Shown here: positions 9,391-19,114 of the stretch, in pieces
Layout of the letters: every line of letters begins with the position of its first letter
How positions within the stretch are numbered: the stretch's first letter is position 1
Assembly (NCBI RefSeq): GCF_005222845.1
Contig: NZ_STFZ01000006.1
Coordinates: 271,973 to 335,972 of the forward strand
Length of the DNA stretch: 64,000 bases
Reading direction: 5' to 3'
Source: Rhizobium sp. FY34
GTDB lineage: Bacteria; Pseudomonadota; Alphaproteobacteria; Rhizobiales; Rhizobiaceae
Notes under the pieces: generated by a model
What the model saw: the letters and a program-made list of their open reading frames with translations, nothing else
Told to the model about the DNA's origin: nothing
Databases searched by the model: none
Translations under genes and position numbers: made by a program

Positions 9391-11757
9391 ATGGGTATGG
9401 AAGGTATTGGTGCACGCGTCACCCGCAAGGAAGACAAGCGCTTCCTCACCGGCAAAGGCCGCTACACCGACGATATGGTCGTGCCGGGCATGAAGCACGC
9501 CTTCTTCGTGCGCAGCCCGCACGCACATGCCAGGATCACCGGCATTGATGCGTCAGTAGCGCTGGGCATGCCGGGCGTTATCGCCGTGCTGGAAGGCAAG
9601 CAGTTGCAGGCCGATGGTATCGGCAATCTCATCTGCGGCTGGATGGTCCATTCCAAGGATGGCACGCCGATGAAAATGGGTGCCTGGCGTCCGCTGGCCA
9701 TCGATACCGTGCGCTATGTCGGCGATGCGGTGGCGATCGTCGTGGCCGACAGTGCAGCCGAGGCGCGCGATGCCGCCGAAGCGGTGATGGTCGATTACGA
9801 TGAACTGCCAGCGGTCACCACCTCGCTTGCAGCGCTTGGCGCCGATGCGCCGCAGATCCATCCGGAAGCGCCGGGCAATCTCATCTTCGACTGGCAGATC
9901 GGTGATCCGGCAGCCACCGATGCGGCCATTGCAGCGGCTGCCCATGTCATCGAGATCGATATCCTCAACAACCGCCTGTCGCCAAACCCGATGGAGCCGC
10001 GCGCCACGCTCGGCATTTATGACGAGGCGGAAGATCACTTCACCTGCTATACGACCAGCCAGAATCCGCATGTCGCGCGTCTGGTGATGAGCGCCTTCTA
10101 TAATGTCGCCCCGGAAAACAAGCTGCGGGTGATTGCGCCGGATGTCGGCGGCGGCTTCGGCTCGAAGATCTATATCTATCCGGAAGAAATCGTCTGTCTC
10201 TGGGCGTCGAAGAAAACCGGCGTGCCGGTCAAGTGGACGTCCGACCGCACGGAAGCCTTTCTGACCGATGCGCATGGCCGCGACCATGTATCGACGGTGA
10301 AGATGGCCTTCGACAAGGATCACCGCATTACCGGGCTGAAGGTGGATACGGTCGCCAATCTCGGCGCCTATATGTCGCTCTTTTCGTCGGCGGTGCCGAC
10401 CTATCTCTATGCCACGCTTCTGTCTGGCCAATATGCCATTCCGGCCATCCACGCCAATGTCCGCACCGTCTATACCAATACGGTGCCGGTCGATGCCTAT
10501 CGCGGGGCAGGGCGGCCGGAAGCGACCTATCTTCTGGAACGCACGATCGAAACGGCAGCCCGAGAACTGGGCATTTCTCCGGTCGAGCTTCGCCGCAAGA
10601 ACTTCATCCGCACCTTCCCCTATCAGACGCCGGTGATCATGACCTATGACGCCGGCGACTATGAAGCCTCGCTGTCTGCCGCCATGCAGGCGGCGGATTG
10701 GGATGGCTTTCCGGCCCGCCGGGCGCAGTCTGAAGCGCGTGGCATGAAACGCGGCATCGGTATGAGCTGTTATATCGAAGCCTGCGGCATCGCGCCCTCC
10801 CAGGCGGTCGGCTCGCTTGGTGCCGGCGTCGGCCTTTGGGAATCGGCGGAGGTGCGGGTGAATGCCGTTGGCACGATCGAAGTGCTCACCGGCTCGCACA
10901 GCCATGGCCAGGGCCATGAGACAACTTTTGCCCAGCTGGTGGCGGATCGTCTCGGCGTGCCGATCGCCAGTGTCAACATTGTGCATGGCGATACCGACAA
11001 GGTGCAGATGGGCATGGGCACCTATGGGTCCCGCTCCGGTGCCGTCGGCATGTCGGCGGTCGTCAAGGCGCTCGACAAGGTGGAGATGAAGGCAAAGAAG
11101 ATCGCTGCCCATCTGATGGAGGCCGATGAGGCCGATATCGTCATCGAAAACGGTGATGTGAAAGTGGCCGGCACCGACAAGAGCCTTCCCTGGTTCCAGG
11201 TGGCGCTGGCCGCCTATACCGCGCACAATCTTCCCTCCGGCATGGAGCCGGGCCTGAAGGAAAGCGCCTTCTACGATCCCTCCAACTTCACCTTTCCGGC
11301 GGGCTGCTACATTGCAGAGGTCGAGATCGATCCGGAAACCGGCAAGACCGAGATCCTGCAGTTTGTCGCAGCCGATGATTTCGGCAATATCATCAACCCG
11401 ATGATTGTCGAAGGCCAGGTGCATGGCGGGCTGGCGCAGGGCATTGGTCAGGCGCTGCTGGAAGAGGTGCGCTATGACGAAAACAATGGCCAGCTTCTGA
11501 CGGCAAGCTACATGGATTATGCCATGCCGCGGGCGGACGATCTTCCCTCCTTCTCGCTGTCGCACCAGAACACGCCCTGTCCCGGCAATCCGCTCGGCAT
11601 CAAGGGTTGCGGCGAGGCGGGTGCCATCGGTTCGCCGCCGGCGCTGATGAATGCCATCACCGATGCCATCGGCATCAATACGCTCTCCATGCCTGCCACG
11701 CCGCTCAAGGTGTGGAGCGCGCTGCAGGCTGTGCAGATGCGTCAGGCTGCCGAATAA
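9391..11757 (+). CDS. coxL: form II CoxL-like large molybdenum subunit
   Basis: 788 aa with the aldehyde oxidase/xanthine dehydrogenase a/b hammerhead at about residues 20-130, followed by the molybdopterin-binding domains. The diagnostic active-site loop reads AYRGAGR (about residues 369-375). Form I CO dehydrogenase has AYRCSFR, so this is form II; physiological CO oxidation cannot be assumed and another small carbonyl or heterocyclic substrate is possible. The glycine-rich GGGFGSK cofactor motif is present near residue 253, and the EAGAIGSPPA region near the C-terminus carries the catalytic Glu. The start at 9391 sits 8 nt after GGAGG; the ATG at 9385 is too close to it. It lies between coxS and coxM in one operon. 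Confidence 0.88.
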   Translation: MGMEGIGARVTRKEDKRFLTGKGRYTDDMVVPGMKHAFFVRSPHAHARITGIDASVALGMPGVIAVLEGKQLQADGIGNLICGWMVHSKDGTPMKMGAWRPLAIDTVRYVGDAVAIVVADSAAEARDAAEAVMVDYDELPAVTTSLAALGADAPQIHPEAPGNLIFDWQIGDPAATDAAIAAAAHVIEIDILNNRLSPNPMEPRATLGIYDEAEDHFTCYTTSQNPHVARLVMSAFYNVAPENKLRVIAPDVGGGFGSKIYIYPEEIVCLWASKKTGVPVKWTSDRTEAFLTDAHGRDHVSTVKMAFDKDHRITGLKVDTVANLGAYMSLFSSAVPTYLYATLLSGQYAIPAIHANVRTVYTNTVPVDAYRGAGRPEATYLLERTIETAARELGISPVELRRKNFIRTFPYQTPVIMTYDAGDYEASLSAAMQAADWDGFPARRAQSEARGMKRGIGMSCYIEACGIAPSQAVGSLGAGVGLWESAEVRVNAVGTIEVLTGSHSHGQGHETTFAQLVADRLGVPIASVNIVHGDTDKVQMGMGTYGSRSGAVGMSAVVKALDKVEMKAKKIAAHLMEADEADIVIENGDVKVAGTDKSLPWFQVALAAYTAHNLPSGMEPGLKESAFYDPSNFTFPAGCYIAEVEIDPETGKTEILQFVAADDFGNIINPMIVEGQVHGGLAQGIGQALLEEVRYDENNGQLLTASYMDYAMPRADDLPSFSLSHQNTPCPGNPLGIKGCGEAGAIGSPPALMNAITDAIGINTLSMPATPLKVWSALQAVQMRQAAE

Positions 11758-11784
11758 GGGCTCAAGAAGGGAAGGAGACAGACA

Positions 11785-12582
11785 ATGTATGCCACCAGCT
11801 ACCATCGTACGTCCTCGGTTGACGAAGCCGTCAACCTGCGCGCCTCACAGGATGAGGGGCGTTATATTTCCGGCGGCATGACGCTGATTGCGACGATGAA
11901 ACAGCGGCTTGCTGCGCCATCGGACCTGATCGACCTGCGCCATATCGCCGGCCTCAAGGGCATTACCGTCAAAGGCCGCACGGTGCGCATCGGGGCAGCA
12001 ACCCCGCATGCCGATGTCGCCTCGTCGGTAGAGATCCGCGCCCTGTGTCCCGCCATCTGCAATCTGGCGGGCATGATTGGTGATCCGCATGTGCGCCATA
12101 TGGGCACGATCGGCGGATCCGTGGCCAATAATGATCCGGCAGCCGATTATCCCTCGGCCGTGCTGGCGCTGAATGCCACCATCATCACCGATCGGCGCGA
12201 GATCCCGGCCGATGAATTCTTCCAAGGCATGTTCGAGACGGCGCTGCAGGATACGGAAATTCTCACCGCCATCCGTTTCGAGGCGCCGGACAAGGCAGGC
12301 TATGCCAAATTTGCCAATCCGGCCTCACGCTATGCGCTGACCGGGGTGTTTGTGGCAAAGACGGCATCCGGCGTGCGTGTGGCGGTCACCGGCGCTGGTT
12401 CTGGCGGTGTCTTTCGCGTGCCGGAGATGGAGGCCGCACTTGGTGCATCCTATCTGCCCGAATCAGTCGCCGGCATCTCCGTCGATCCGGGCCTGTTGAT
12501 GGAAGATATGCATGCAACAGCCGAATATCGCGCCAATCTGGTGCGGGTCATGGCCAAGCGAGCGGTTCAATCCTCTCTTTGA
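11785..12582 (+). CDS. coxM: CoxM-like FAD-binding medium subunit
   Basis: 265 aa and preceded by GGAGA. It is the FAD subunit that passes electrons from the iron-sulfur subunit to an acceptor. The two flavin-binding motifs are visible as SGGMTLIA (about residues 30-37; AGGHSL in the prototype) and TIGGSVANNDPAAD (about residues 110-123). The C-terminal CO-dehydrogenase flavoprotein domain follows. The gene is 27 nt downstream of coxL and a strong terminator follows 20 nt after its stop, so it closes the operon. No chaperone or maturation genes (coxDEF-like) are visible next to it. Confidence 0.88.
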   Translation: MYATSYHRTSSVDEAVNLRASQDEGRYISGGMTLIATMKQRLAAPSDLIDLRHIAGLKGITVKGRTVRIGAATPHADVASSVEIRALCPAICNLAGMIGDPHVRHMGTIGGSVANNDPAADYPSAVLALNATIITDRREIPADEFFQGMFETALQDTEILTAIRFEAPDKAGYAKFANPASRYALTGVFVAKTASGVRVAVTGAGSGGVFRVPEMEAALGASYLPESVAGISVDPGLLMEDMHATAEYRANLVRVMAKRAVQSSL

Positions 12583-12601
12583 CAGTCACAGAAGGCAGCT
12601 T

Positions 12602-12627
12602 GGGCGGCGTCAGCCGCCCATTTTTTT
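12602..12627 (+). terminator. intrinsic terminator of coxSLM
   Basis: Perfect 7-bp stem GGGCGGC/GCCGCCC with loop GTCA, followed by A and seven T. It is placed 20 nt after the coxM stop and just before the hemA control region. Confidence 0.9.
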
Positions 12628-12634
12628 GTCAATC

Positions 12635-12648
12635 TTGATGTGAATCAA
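12635..12648 (+). promoter_or_regulatory. FNR/FixK/FnrN anaerobox upstream of hemA
   Basis: TTGATGTGAATCAA matches the consensus TTGAT-N4-ATCAA on every fixed base. It lies about 150 bp before the hemA start and downstream of the cox terminator, so it belongs to hemA. Inference: hemA transcription rises under low oxygen through an FNR-family activator, as reported for haem genes in rhizobia. No FNR-family regulator gene is in this window. Confidence 0.75.
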
Positions 12649-12796
12649 CTTTCTCTTATCGTTGAGTTCATAAATTCAAATTGGAATAGTTCAAAAAATT
12701 GGGCCAAATGCCGCAGTTGGGACGCAATCATGCCTGCCGGGGTTGACGCGGCGGCGTGCAGAACCCAAAAAACAGTGCAGGTTCTGGAGTGTAGAC

Positions 12797-14011
12797 ATGG
12801 ATTTCGAGGCATTTTTCAAGGGCGAGCTGGACAGCCTTCATGCGGAAGGCCGTTACCGCGTGTTCGCCGATCTCGAACGTCACCGTGGGCAGTTTCCGCG
12901 CGCGACGCGTCACACCCCGGAAGGCAAACGCGATGTCACCGTCTGGTGTTCCAATGATTATCTCGGGATGGGCCAGAATCCTGCCGTGATCGACGCGATG
13001 AAAGAGGCGATCGATCACTGTGGCGCGGGTGCGGGAGGCACCCGGAATATTTCTGGCACCACCCATTACCATGTTCTTCTGGAGCAGGAACTTGCCGATC
13101 TGCACGGCAAGGAAGCCGCCCTTATCTTCACCTCCGGCTATGTTTCGAACTGGGCGACGCTTGGCACGCTTGGCCAGAAGATCCCCGGTCTCATCATCTT
13201 TTCCGATGCGCTCAACCACGCCTCGATGATCGAAGGCATTCGTCATGGCAAGTGCGAGCGCGTCATCTGGAAGCATAACGATCTCCACGATCTGGAAGCC
13301 AAGTTGAAGGCTGCCGATCCCAAGGCGCCGAAGATGATTGCCTTCGAGAGCGTCTATTCCATGGATGGCGATATCTCGCCGATCAAGGAAATCTGTGATC
13401 TCGCCGATAAATATGGCGCGATGACCTATCTCGACGAAGTGCATGCGGTGGGCATGTATGGTCCGCGCGGCGGCGGCATTGCCGAACGCGAAGGCCTGAT
13501 GGACCGCATCACCATCATCGAAGGCACGCTCGGCAAGGCTTTCGGTGTGATGGGCGGTTATATCACCGGTTCGCATGCGGTCTGCGATTTCATCCGCTCG
13601 TTTTCCTCGGGCTTCATCTTCACCACCGCACTGCCGCCGGCGCTGGCCGCCGGTGCCGTGGCTTCCATCCGTCACCTGAAGAACAGCCCCTTCGAGCGTG
13701 CCCGTCATCAGGACCGCGTGCGCAAGCTGCGGGCCTCGCTCGATGCGCGCGGCATTCCGCATATGGTAAACCCCAGCCATATCGTGCCGGTCATGGTGGG
13801 CGATGCGGCCAAGTGCAAATGGATCTCGGACCTGCTGCTCGACCATTCGGATGTCTATGTGCAGCCGATCAACTATCCGACCGTGCCGCGCAAGACGGAG
13901 CGCCTGCGCATCACGCCGACGCCGCTGCATTCGGATGCCGATATCGAGCATCTGGTCGGTGCCCTGCACCAGCTCTGGTCGCGTTGTGCACTGGCGCGGG
14001 CAGTTGCCTGA
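12797..14011 (+). CDS. hemA: 5-aminolevulinate synthase
   Basis: 404 aa. It condenses glycine with succinyl-CoA to 5-aminolevulinate, the first step of the C4 (Shemin) route to haem and cobalamin, with pyridoxal phosphate. The start codon at 12797 follows GGAG and gives the canonical N-terminus [11 protein letters not shown]; an in-frame ATG at 12743 only adds unrelated sequence. The PLP Schiff-base lysine is Lys247 in [14 protein letters not shown]. The [13 protein letters not shown] and [11 protein letters not shown] motifs of the alpha-oxoamine synthase family are intact. The neighbouring methylmalonyl-CoA route supplies succinyl-CoA. A perfect anaerobox lies upstream and a terminator follows. 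Confidence 0.97.
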   Translation: MDFEAFFKGELDSLHAEGRYRVFADLERHRGQFPRATRHTPEGKRDVTVWCSNDYLGMGQNPAVIDAMKEAIDHCGAGAGGTRNISGTTHYHVLLEQELADLHGKEAALIFTSGYVSNWATLGTLGQKIPGLIIFSDALNHASMIEGIRHGKCERVIWKHNDLHDLEAKLKAADPKAPKMIAFESVYSMDGDISPIKEICDLADKYGAMTYLDEVHAVGMYGPRGGGIAEREGLMDRITIIEGTLGKAFGVMGGYITGSHAVCDFIRSFSSGFIFTTALPPALAAGAVASIRHLKNSPFERARHQDRVRKLRASLDARGIPHMVNPSHIVPVMVGDAAKCKWISDLLLDHSDVYVQPINYPTVPRKTERLRITPTPLHSDADIEHLVGALHQLWSRCALARAVA

Positions 14012-14038
14012 TCCGTCACACAGGTGCTGATTTTCAAA

Positions 14039-14068
14039 AGCGGATCGCGGCAACGCGGTCCGCTTTTT
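14039..14068 (+). terminator. intrinsic terminator of hemA
   Basis: An 11-bp stem AGCGGATCGCG/CGCGGTCCGCT (one T-G pair) with loop GCAA is followed by a run of T. It sits 28 nt after the hemA stop, between convergent hemA and the regulator. Confidence 0.85.
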
Positions 14069-14085
14069 CGTTGAGGCCTATGGAT

Positions 14086-15495
14086 TTACATAATCCTATA
14101 CGGCACGATCGAACGGTTGTCGTGGTCCACGGCGAGCCGGCTTTTCAGCGGCGGCATGGCGCGCTGCGGACAGTTTGGTCGTTCGCAGATTCGGCAGGAA
14201 ATGCCGATCGGCTCGAAGGCGGCGCGGTTGGCAAGATCGAGGTCATCGGCATAAACGAAGCTGTCGGCATAGGAAATCTCGCAGCCAAGTGCCAGGGCGT
14301 AGCGTGGTTGGACCGCGTGGAAGCCGCCGCTGCCCTTGGTGATCTGCGTCGCAAGACAGAGATAGCGCACGCCGTCCGGCGTTTCGGCCAATTGGCGGAT
14401 AATGCGCCCCGGCATTTCGAAAGCCTGATGCACATTCCACAAGGGGCAGGCGGCGCCGAAGCGGGCAAATTGCAGCTTGGCCGCGCTGTGGCGCTTGGTA
14501 ATATTGCCGGCGCGGTCCACACGGGCAAAGAAGATCGGAACGCCCTTTTGTCCCGGTCTTTGAAGCGTGCTGAGCCGATGGCAGATTTGCTCTATGCTTG
14601 CGCCGAAATGCCCCGATAGAAGTTCGAGGTCGTGGCGCAAGTCGCGGGCGCGTTTCAGGAAGGCCTCATAGGGCAGCAGCAAGGCGCCGGCAAAATAATT
14701 CTGCAACCCGATACGGCAGATTTCCGTGGCCTCGGCTGCACGAAACCCCGCCTCGCGGGCAATGCGGTCAATCACATCGGCGGCGTAGAGTTGAGCAATC
14801 TGCAACGCCATCTGGAAATCGCGCGTGGCGGGCGTCGCATAGGCATTCAGCGAAAGCCTGCGTGTCGCTGGCGCATAGCTGCGGATCAAGTCATCCTTCA
14901 GCACGGCCCGCTCAACGGTCACGCCGAAACGGACGGACAGGAAATGCTGGAGCGCCCCATGGTTCTCGCCGCCGCCAAGGGAAAGCTCTGCGGCCAGTTT
15001 CTCCGCCATCACATCCAGGTCATGGATGTAATTGTCGACGAAGTGGAAATAGTCGCGCACCTCGTCATAGGGTGTGGCTTCCGAAAGCGCTGCGCGTCCC
15101 AGCCTGTCGTCCATGCTCGCCAGCTGCTCGCTGGCGCGGCGATAGGCCTGATGCGCGGCAATCAGCGCATGGGCCATGCCGGGGGCATTTTGCGTGACAA
15201 GCTTCAATTCCTGAAGATTGGCGGTGTAGCCATGGAATAGCGGATCGGTCAGTGCTTCCGAAAGGGCCGAGAGAAGCCGGTCACCCTCGCCGGTGGAAAG
15301 CTCGCCGATGCCGATGCCGAATGTTTCTGCCAGCGCCAGCAGCACGGAGGCCGAGACCGGGCGCTGGTTGTTCTCGATCTGGTTGAGATAGCTGGTGGAA
15401 ATGCCGATCCGTTCGGCAAATTGCGCCTGGGTGGCGCGCACGCCATCGCGCAGTTCCCGCACCTTGCGTCCGATATAAAGCTTGCCGATCGCCAT
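14086..15495 (-). CDS. short-chain fatty acyl-CoA regulator (ScfR/PccR-like, XRE-type)
   Basis: 469 aa. An N-terminal XRE helix-turn-helix (about residues 10-65, [16 protein letters not shown]) is followed by an ImmA/IrrE-like DUF955 region. A C-terminal DUF2083 domain ends in a Cys cluster (CRICERPNC) about 35 residues from the end. This is the architecture of RamB/PrpC/PccR regulators, which sense short-chain acyl-CoA. It is divergent from pccB, and the gap between the two holds a repeated TTTGCA motif, so it most likely controls propionyl-CoA carboxylase and its own gene. Family-based knowledge: members can activate or repress depending on the species. Confidence 0.88.
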   Translation of the reverse strand: MAIGKLYIGRKVRELRDGVRATQAQFAERIGISTSYLNQIENNQRPVSASVLLALAETFGIGIGELSTGEGDRLLSALSEALTDPLFHGYTANLQELKLVTQNAPGMAHALIAAHQAYRRASEQLASMDDRLGRAALSEATPYDEVRDYFHFVDNYIHDLDVMAEKLAAELSLGGGENHGALQHFLSVRFGVTVERAVLKDDLIRSYAPATRRLSLNAYATPATRDFQMALQIAQLYAADVIDRIAREAGFRAAEATEICRIGLQNYFAGALLLPYEAFLKRARDLRHDLELLSGHFGASIEQICHRLSTLQRPGQKGVPIFFARVDRAGNITKRHSAAKLQFARFGAACPLWNVHQAFEMPGRIIRQLAETPDGVRYLCLATQITKGSGGFHAVQPRYALALGCEISYADSFVYADDLDLANRAAFEPIGISCRICERPNCPQRAMPPLKSRLAVDHDNRSIVPYRIM

Positions 15496-15504
15496 GTTCG
15501 CAAC

Positions 15505-15524
15505 TTTGCAAAATACACTTTGCA
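15505..15524. promoter_or_regulatory. candidate acyl-CoA-regulator binding site between regulator and pccB
   Basis: TTTGCAAA at 15505 and a second TTTGCA at 15519 form a direct repeat with a 14-bp period, 10 bp outside the regulator start and about 100 bp before pccB. TTTGCAA-type repeats are the reported target of PccR-like regulators; the spacing here is slightly longer than I recall for Rhodobacter. Its position suggests autoregulation plus control of pccB. Confidence 0.6.
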
Positions 15525-15625
15525 GATTTATAACTTACACATTGCCACCTATTCAACGAAAATCCATGTTTCGCCTGTCGCTTCAACGCGATACAACAGC
15601 GACAAAGCATTTTCAGGGAGGCGGC

Positions 15626-17158
15626 ATGCGCGCAGTTTTGGCAGAAGTGGAAGCGCGGCGGGCGCAGGCCCGTCTGGGCGGCGGCCAGAAGCGGATCGAT
15701 GCCCAGCATGCCAAGGGCAAGCTGACGGCGCGCGAGCGCATCGATGTGCTGCTCGATGAAGGCTCCTTTGAAGAATACGACATGTATGTCACGCATCGCT
15801 GCGTCGATTTCGGCATGGCGGAACAGCAGGTGGCAGGCGATGGGGTCGTTACCGGCTGGGGCACGATCAATGGCCGTCAGGTCTATGTGTTTTCCCAGGA
15901 TTTTACCGTGCTCGGCGGTTCGCTGTCGGAAACCCATGCGCAGAAGATCTGCAAGATCATGGATATGGCCGTGCGGGTTGGTGCGCCGGTGATCGGGCTG
16001 AATGACAGCGGCGGCGCGCGTATCCAGGAAGGCGTTGCATCGCTGGCCGGCTATGCGGAAGTCTTTCGCCGCAATGCGGAAGCCTCGGGCGTCATTCCGC
16101 AGATCTCCGTCATCATGGGGCCCTGTGCCGGCGGTGCCGTCTATTCGCCGGCCATGACCGATTTCATCTTCATGGTGCGTGACTCATCCTACATGTTCGT
16201 CACCGGTCCGGATGTGGTGAAGACGGTGACCAACGAGATCGTCACGGCGGAGGAACTCGGCGGCGCCTCCACCCATACGAAAAAATCCTCTGTGGCCGAT
16301 GCGGCCTACGAGAACGACGTGGAGACGCTGGAGGCGGTGCGCCAGCTGTTTGATTTCCTACCCTTGAACAATCGCGAAAAGCCGCCAGTGCGGCCTTTCT
16401 TCGACGATCCGGCGCGCCTTGAAATGCGTCTCGACAGCCTGATCCCGGATAGTGCCGCCAAGCCCTATGACATGAAGGAACTGATCCACGCGATTGCCGA
16501 CGAGGGCGATTTCTTCGAGATCCAGGAAGCCTTTGCCCGCAATATCATCACCGGCTATATCCGGCTGGAAGGCCAGACGGTTGGCGTCGTGGCCAACCAG
16601 CCGATGGTGCTGGCCGGTTGCCTCGATATCGATGCCTCGCGCAAGGCGGCCCGTTTCGTGCGCTTCTGCGATGCCTTTTCCATCCCGATCCTGACGCTGG
16701 TGGATGTGCCCGGCTTTCTGCCCGGTGTGGCGCAGGAATATGGCGGTGTCATCAAGCATGGTGCCAAGCTGCTGTTTGCCTATTCGGAGGCGACCGTGCC
16801 GATGGTGACGCTGATCACCCGCAAGGCCTATGGCGGTGCCTATGATGTGATGGCCTCGAAACATATTGGCGCAGACGTCAACTATGCCTGGCCGACGGCC
16901 GAGATCGCGGTCATGGGCGCCAAGGGCGCCACCGAAATTCTCTACCGCTCCGAACTGGGCGATGCCGACAAGATCGCCGAGCGCACCCGTGAATATGAGG
17001 AGCGGTTTGCCAATCCTTTCGTGGCAGCTGAGCGCGGCTTCATCGATGAGGTGATCATGCCGCATTCATCGCGCCGCCGCATTGCTCGCGCTTTTGCAAG
17101 CCTTCGCAACAAGCAGGTGACGACGCACTGGAAGAAGCACGATACGATTCCGCTGTGA
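15626..17158 (+). CDS. pccB: propionyl-CoA carboxylase beta (carboxyltransferase) subunit
   Basis: 510 aa. It transfers carboxyl from carboxybiotin on PccA to propionyl-CoA, giving methylmalonyl-CoA. The start at 15626 follows AGGGAGG and matches the family ([21 protein letters not shown]); an upstream in-frame TTG/ATG at 15482-15494 overlaps the regulator site and is rejected. The crotonase-fold oxyanion regions [15 protein letters not shown] (N-terminal half) and [23 protein letters not shown] (C-terminal half) are intact, and the C-terminus [11 protein letters not shown] is typical of PccB. It opens a cluster with pccA, but four gene blocks of unrelated type lie between them. Confidence 0.95.
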   Translation: MRAVLAEVEARRAQARLGGGQKRIDAQHAKGKLTARERIDVLLDEGSFEEYDMYVTHRCVDFGMAEQQVAGDGVVTGWGTINGRQVYVFSQDFTVLGGSLSETHAQKICKIMDMAVRVGAPVIGLNDSGGARIQEGVASLAGYAEVFRRNAEASGVIPQISVIMGPCAGGAVYSPAMTDFIFMVRDSSYMFVTGPDVVKTVTNEIVTAEELGGASTHTKKSSVADAAYENDVETLEAVRQLFDFLPLNNREKPPVRPFFDDPARLEMRLDSLIPDSAAKPYDMKELIHAIADEGDFFEIQEAFARNIITGYIRLEGQTVGVVANQPMVLAGCLDIDASRKAARFVRFCDAFSIPILTLVDVPGFLPGVAQEYGGVIKHGAKLLFAYSEATVPMVTLITRKAYGGAYDVMASKHIGADVNYAWPTAEIAVMGAKGATEILYRSELGDADKIAERTREYEERFANPFVAAERGFIDEVIMPHSSRRRIARAFASLRNKQVTTHWKKHDTIPL

Positions 17159-17168
17159 GGGCAGGGCG

Positions 17169-17405
17169 ATGCCGAAGGTCTTCGAATGGAAGGGCTGGCG
17201 GTTCGAGTTCTACAGTCTTGACCGGGATGAGCCGCCTCACATCCATATCCGCAAGGACCGAAAGGAAACCAAGGTCTGGCTGGAGCGTCTGGCCATCGCA
17301 CGCAACCAGCGTTGCACGGATCAGGAACTCAACGCCTTGCTGAATGTGGTAGAAGACCATCGGGATGAATTTCTGGAGAAGTGGCATGAACACTTTGGAA
17401 ATTGA
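17169..17405 (+). CDS. DUF4160 protein, putative partner of a DUF2442 protein
   Basis: 78 aa, starting 10 nt after the pccB stop. The core PPHIHIRKDRKETKVWLE (residues about 21-38) is the DUF4160 signature. DUF4160 and DUF2442 genes commonly sit side by side and have been proposed as toxin-antitoxin-like pairs; that function is not established. It overlaps the next gene by 20 nt, which supports coupled translation. It could be carried on the pccB transcript. Confidence 0.75.
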   Translation: MPKVFEWKGWRFEFYSLDRDEPPHIHIRKDRKETKVWLERLAIARNQRCTDQELNALLNVVEDHRDEFLEKWHEHFGN

Positions 17406-17664
17406 ACATGAGCTGCTCGAGCCCATCCGTGCCTACTGCACGGAGGTTTCGCTCTTGGTTGAACTTGCCGACGGTGCGATGCTGGTGACCCCGTTGTGGT
17501 GGTATCCGCCTCTTCTGGCGGCGGGACCGGAGGCGCGCAACAAGATCGAGCTGTCGCCTTATGGTGTCCACTGGCCAGATCTCGATGAGGACCTGAGCGT
17601 GGAGGGAATGCTGAAGGGAAAAAGATATCCCGGCGCAAAACCTCCGGCAGAGGCGGCCGAATGA
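17386..17664 (+). CDS. DUF2442 protein
   Basis: 92 aa from an ATG with GGAGAAG upstream, nested 20 nt into the end of the DUF4160 gene. The motif LSPYGVHWPDLDEDLSVEGML (residues about 58-78) is the typical DUF2442 C-terminal signature (WP-DEDLS). It is the likely second component of the pair; which partner would be toxin and which antitoxin cannot be told from sequence. Confidence 0.75.
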   Translation: MNTLEIEHELLEPIRAYCTEVSLLVELADGAMLVTPLWWYPPLLAAGPEARNKIELSPYGVHWPDLDEDLSVEGMLKGKRYPGAKPPAEAAE

Positions 17665-17774
17665 GTTTGAGCCGCGCATAAAAAATGACGCCCGGCCTGC
17701 GGCGGCGGCAATCTGGTTCCTATATCCGGATTGGCCCGCCACTGCGCCGGGTTCTAGAACAAGGACAGAATTTT

Positions 17775-18686
17775 ATGACCGACGCCAAATTTCCGCCCGA
17801 AAACAATTTGCCTGCCGGCTACCAGCCGCCAAAAGTATGGACCTGGGAGCCCGGTAATGGCGGCGCATTCGCCAGCATCAACCGGCCGATTGCCGGGCCG
17901 ACGCAGGACAAGGAACTGCCGGTCGGCAACCATCCGTTGCAGCTTTATTCGCTCGGAACACCGAACGGCGTGAAGGTGACAATCCTGCTGGAAGAGCTTT
18001 TGGCGGCCGGTCATTCCGGTGCCGAATACGATGCCTGGCTGATCAATATCGGCAAGGGAGACCAGTTCGGTTCGGGCTTCGTCGAGGTAAACCCCAATTC
18101 CAAGATCCCAGCCTTGATGGACCATCAGCCGAAGGATGGGGGCAAGCCGCTGAGAGTGTTCGAATCCGCCTCGATCCTCACCTATCTCGCTGAAAAGTTC
18201 GGCGCTTTCCTGCCGACGGAGCTTCGTGCCCGCACCGAAGCGGTGAACTGGCTGTTCTGGCAGATGGGGTCTGCCCCCTTTCTCGGCGGCGGTTTCGGCC
18301 ATTTTTACGCCTATGCGCCGATCAAGATCCAATATGCCATTGATCGCTATGCCATGGAGGTCAAGCGGCAGATGGATGTGTTGAACCGGCATCTGGCCGA
18401 TCATGAATTCATGGCCGGCAGCGTCTACACGATTGCCGATATGGCGATCTGGCCCTGGTATGGAAGGCTGGCGCTGAAGGATGCCTATAATGATGCCGGA
18501 GATTTTCTCTCCGTCGATGAATACGAGCATGTGCAGCGCTGGACACGCCAGGTCGGCGAGCGGCCAGGCGTCAAGCGCGGCGCCATGGTCAACCGCACAT
18601 CCGGTGATCCCTCCACCCAGTTGCGCGAGCGTCACGAAGCACAAGACTTCGAGACTAAGACGCAGGACAAGATCGCCAAGGCTTGA
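17775..18686 (+). CDS. yghU: YghU-type glutathione S-transferase (disulfide reductase)
   Basis: 303 aa, close to E. coli YghU in length. Residues about 55-140 form the thioredoxin-fold GST domain (LYSLGTPNGVKVTILLEEL); the all-alpha domain follows with FWQMGSAPFLGGGFGHFYAYAPIKI, a signature of nu-class YghU/YfcG enzymes. These reduce disulfides and organic peroxides with glutathione. The start follows AAGGA; the in-frame ATG at 17685 is not part of the family. It sits inside the propionate cluster with no obvious mechanistic link. Confidence 0.88.
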   Translation: MTDAKFPPENNLPAGYQPPKVWTWEPGNGGAFASINRPIAGPTQDKELPVGNHPLQLYSLGTPNGVKVTILLEELLAAGHSGAEYDAWLINIGKGDQFGSGFVEVNPNSKIPALMDHQPKDGGKPLRVFESASILTYLAEKFGAFLPTELRARTEAVNWLFWQMGSAPFLGGGFGHFYAYAPIKIQYAIDRYAMEVKRQMDVLNRHLADHEFMAGSVYTIADMAIWPWYGRLALKDAYNDAGDFLSVDEYEHVQRWTRQVGERPGVKRGAMVNRTSGDPSTQLRERHEAQDFETKTQDKIAKA

Positions 18687-18697
18687 AGGAATACAGC

Positions 18698-19075
18698 ATG
18701 GCCAACGCGCCCGACATGATCAAACATCGCGGCTTTCCCTCCGGCATGCCGGGCACCGGCGTGCAGTTCACCATCCGCCGGGCCAATGGCAAGGGCGCCA
18801 CGCCCATCAAGGCCATACCGCGCAAGGCACGGCCCGGCACCAAGGAGCACCGCATTGATGCGGCCTTCCTGCATGCCCTTTGGCACCAGTTCGGCGATGA
18901 GCCTTTCGAGCGCGGCAATCTTGATGCCGCCCGGCTGAACCTGTTGTTCGGGCGCGAAGTGGTGGCGGTTGATAGAAGCTTTGATCCCACCTCCTATGAG
19001 GCCCTGCTGCAGATAGACGAGCGGGTGGCGAGGCAGAATTTTCCGGAATCCTTCGATGATGTGTTCGAGGTGTGA
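18698..19075 (+). CDS. conserved protein of unknown function, paralogue of the next gene
   Basis: 125 aa, not recognised. It is soluble, with no signal or membrane segment. Text shared with the next gene includes KHRGFPSG, FTIRRANGK and FGDEPFERGNLDAARLNLLFGRE. The central LWxxFGxEPFERGNLD block is the most conserved part. It follows yghU by 11 nt with AAGGA upstream, and precedes its paralogue by about 40 nt. The pair may have arisen by tandem duplication. Confidence 0.65.
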   Translation: MANAPDMIKHRGFPSGMPGTGVQFTIRRANGKGATPIKAIPRKARPGTKEHRIDAAFLHALWHQFGDEPFERGNLDAARLNLLFGREVVAVDRSFDPTSYEALLQIDERVARQNFPESFDDVFEV

Positions 19076-19114
19076 TGCCATGTGGAAGCCCCTGATGAGA
19101 TCGGAACAGTCCTG

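Noticed and set aside
9553..11805. 750-codon minus-strand ORF across coxL
   Set aside because: It is antisense to a clear CoxL frame, is rich in Arg/His/Gly as antisense frames of high-GC genes are, and shows no domain.
12728..14053. 441-codon minus-strand ORF across hemA
   Set aside because: Antisense shadow of a fully conserved hemA.
15482..15625. N-terminal extension of PccB from a TTG at 15482
   Set aside because: It would overlap the regulator start and its binding site; AGGGAGG and family alignment place the start at 15626.
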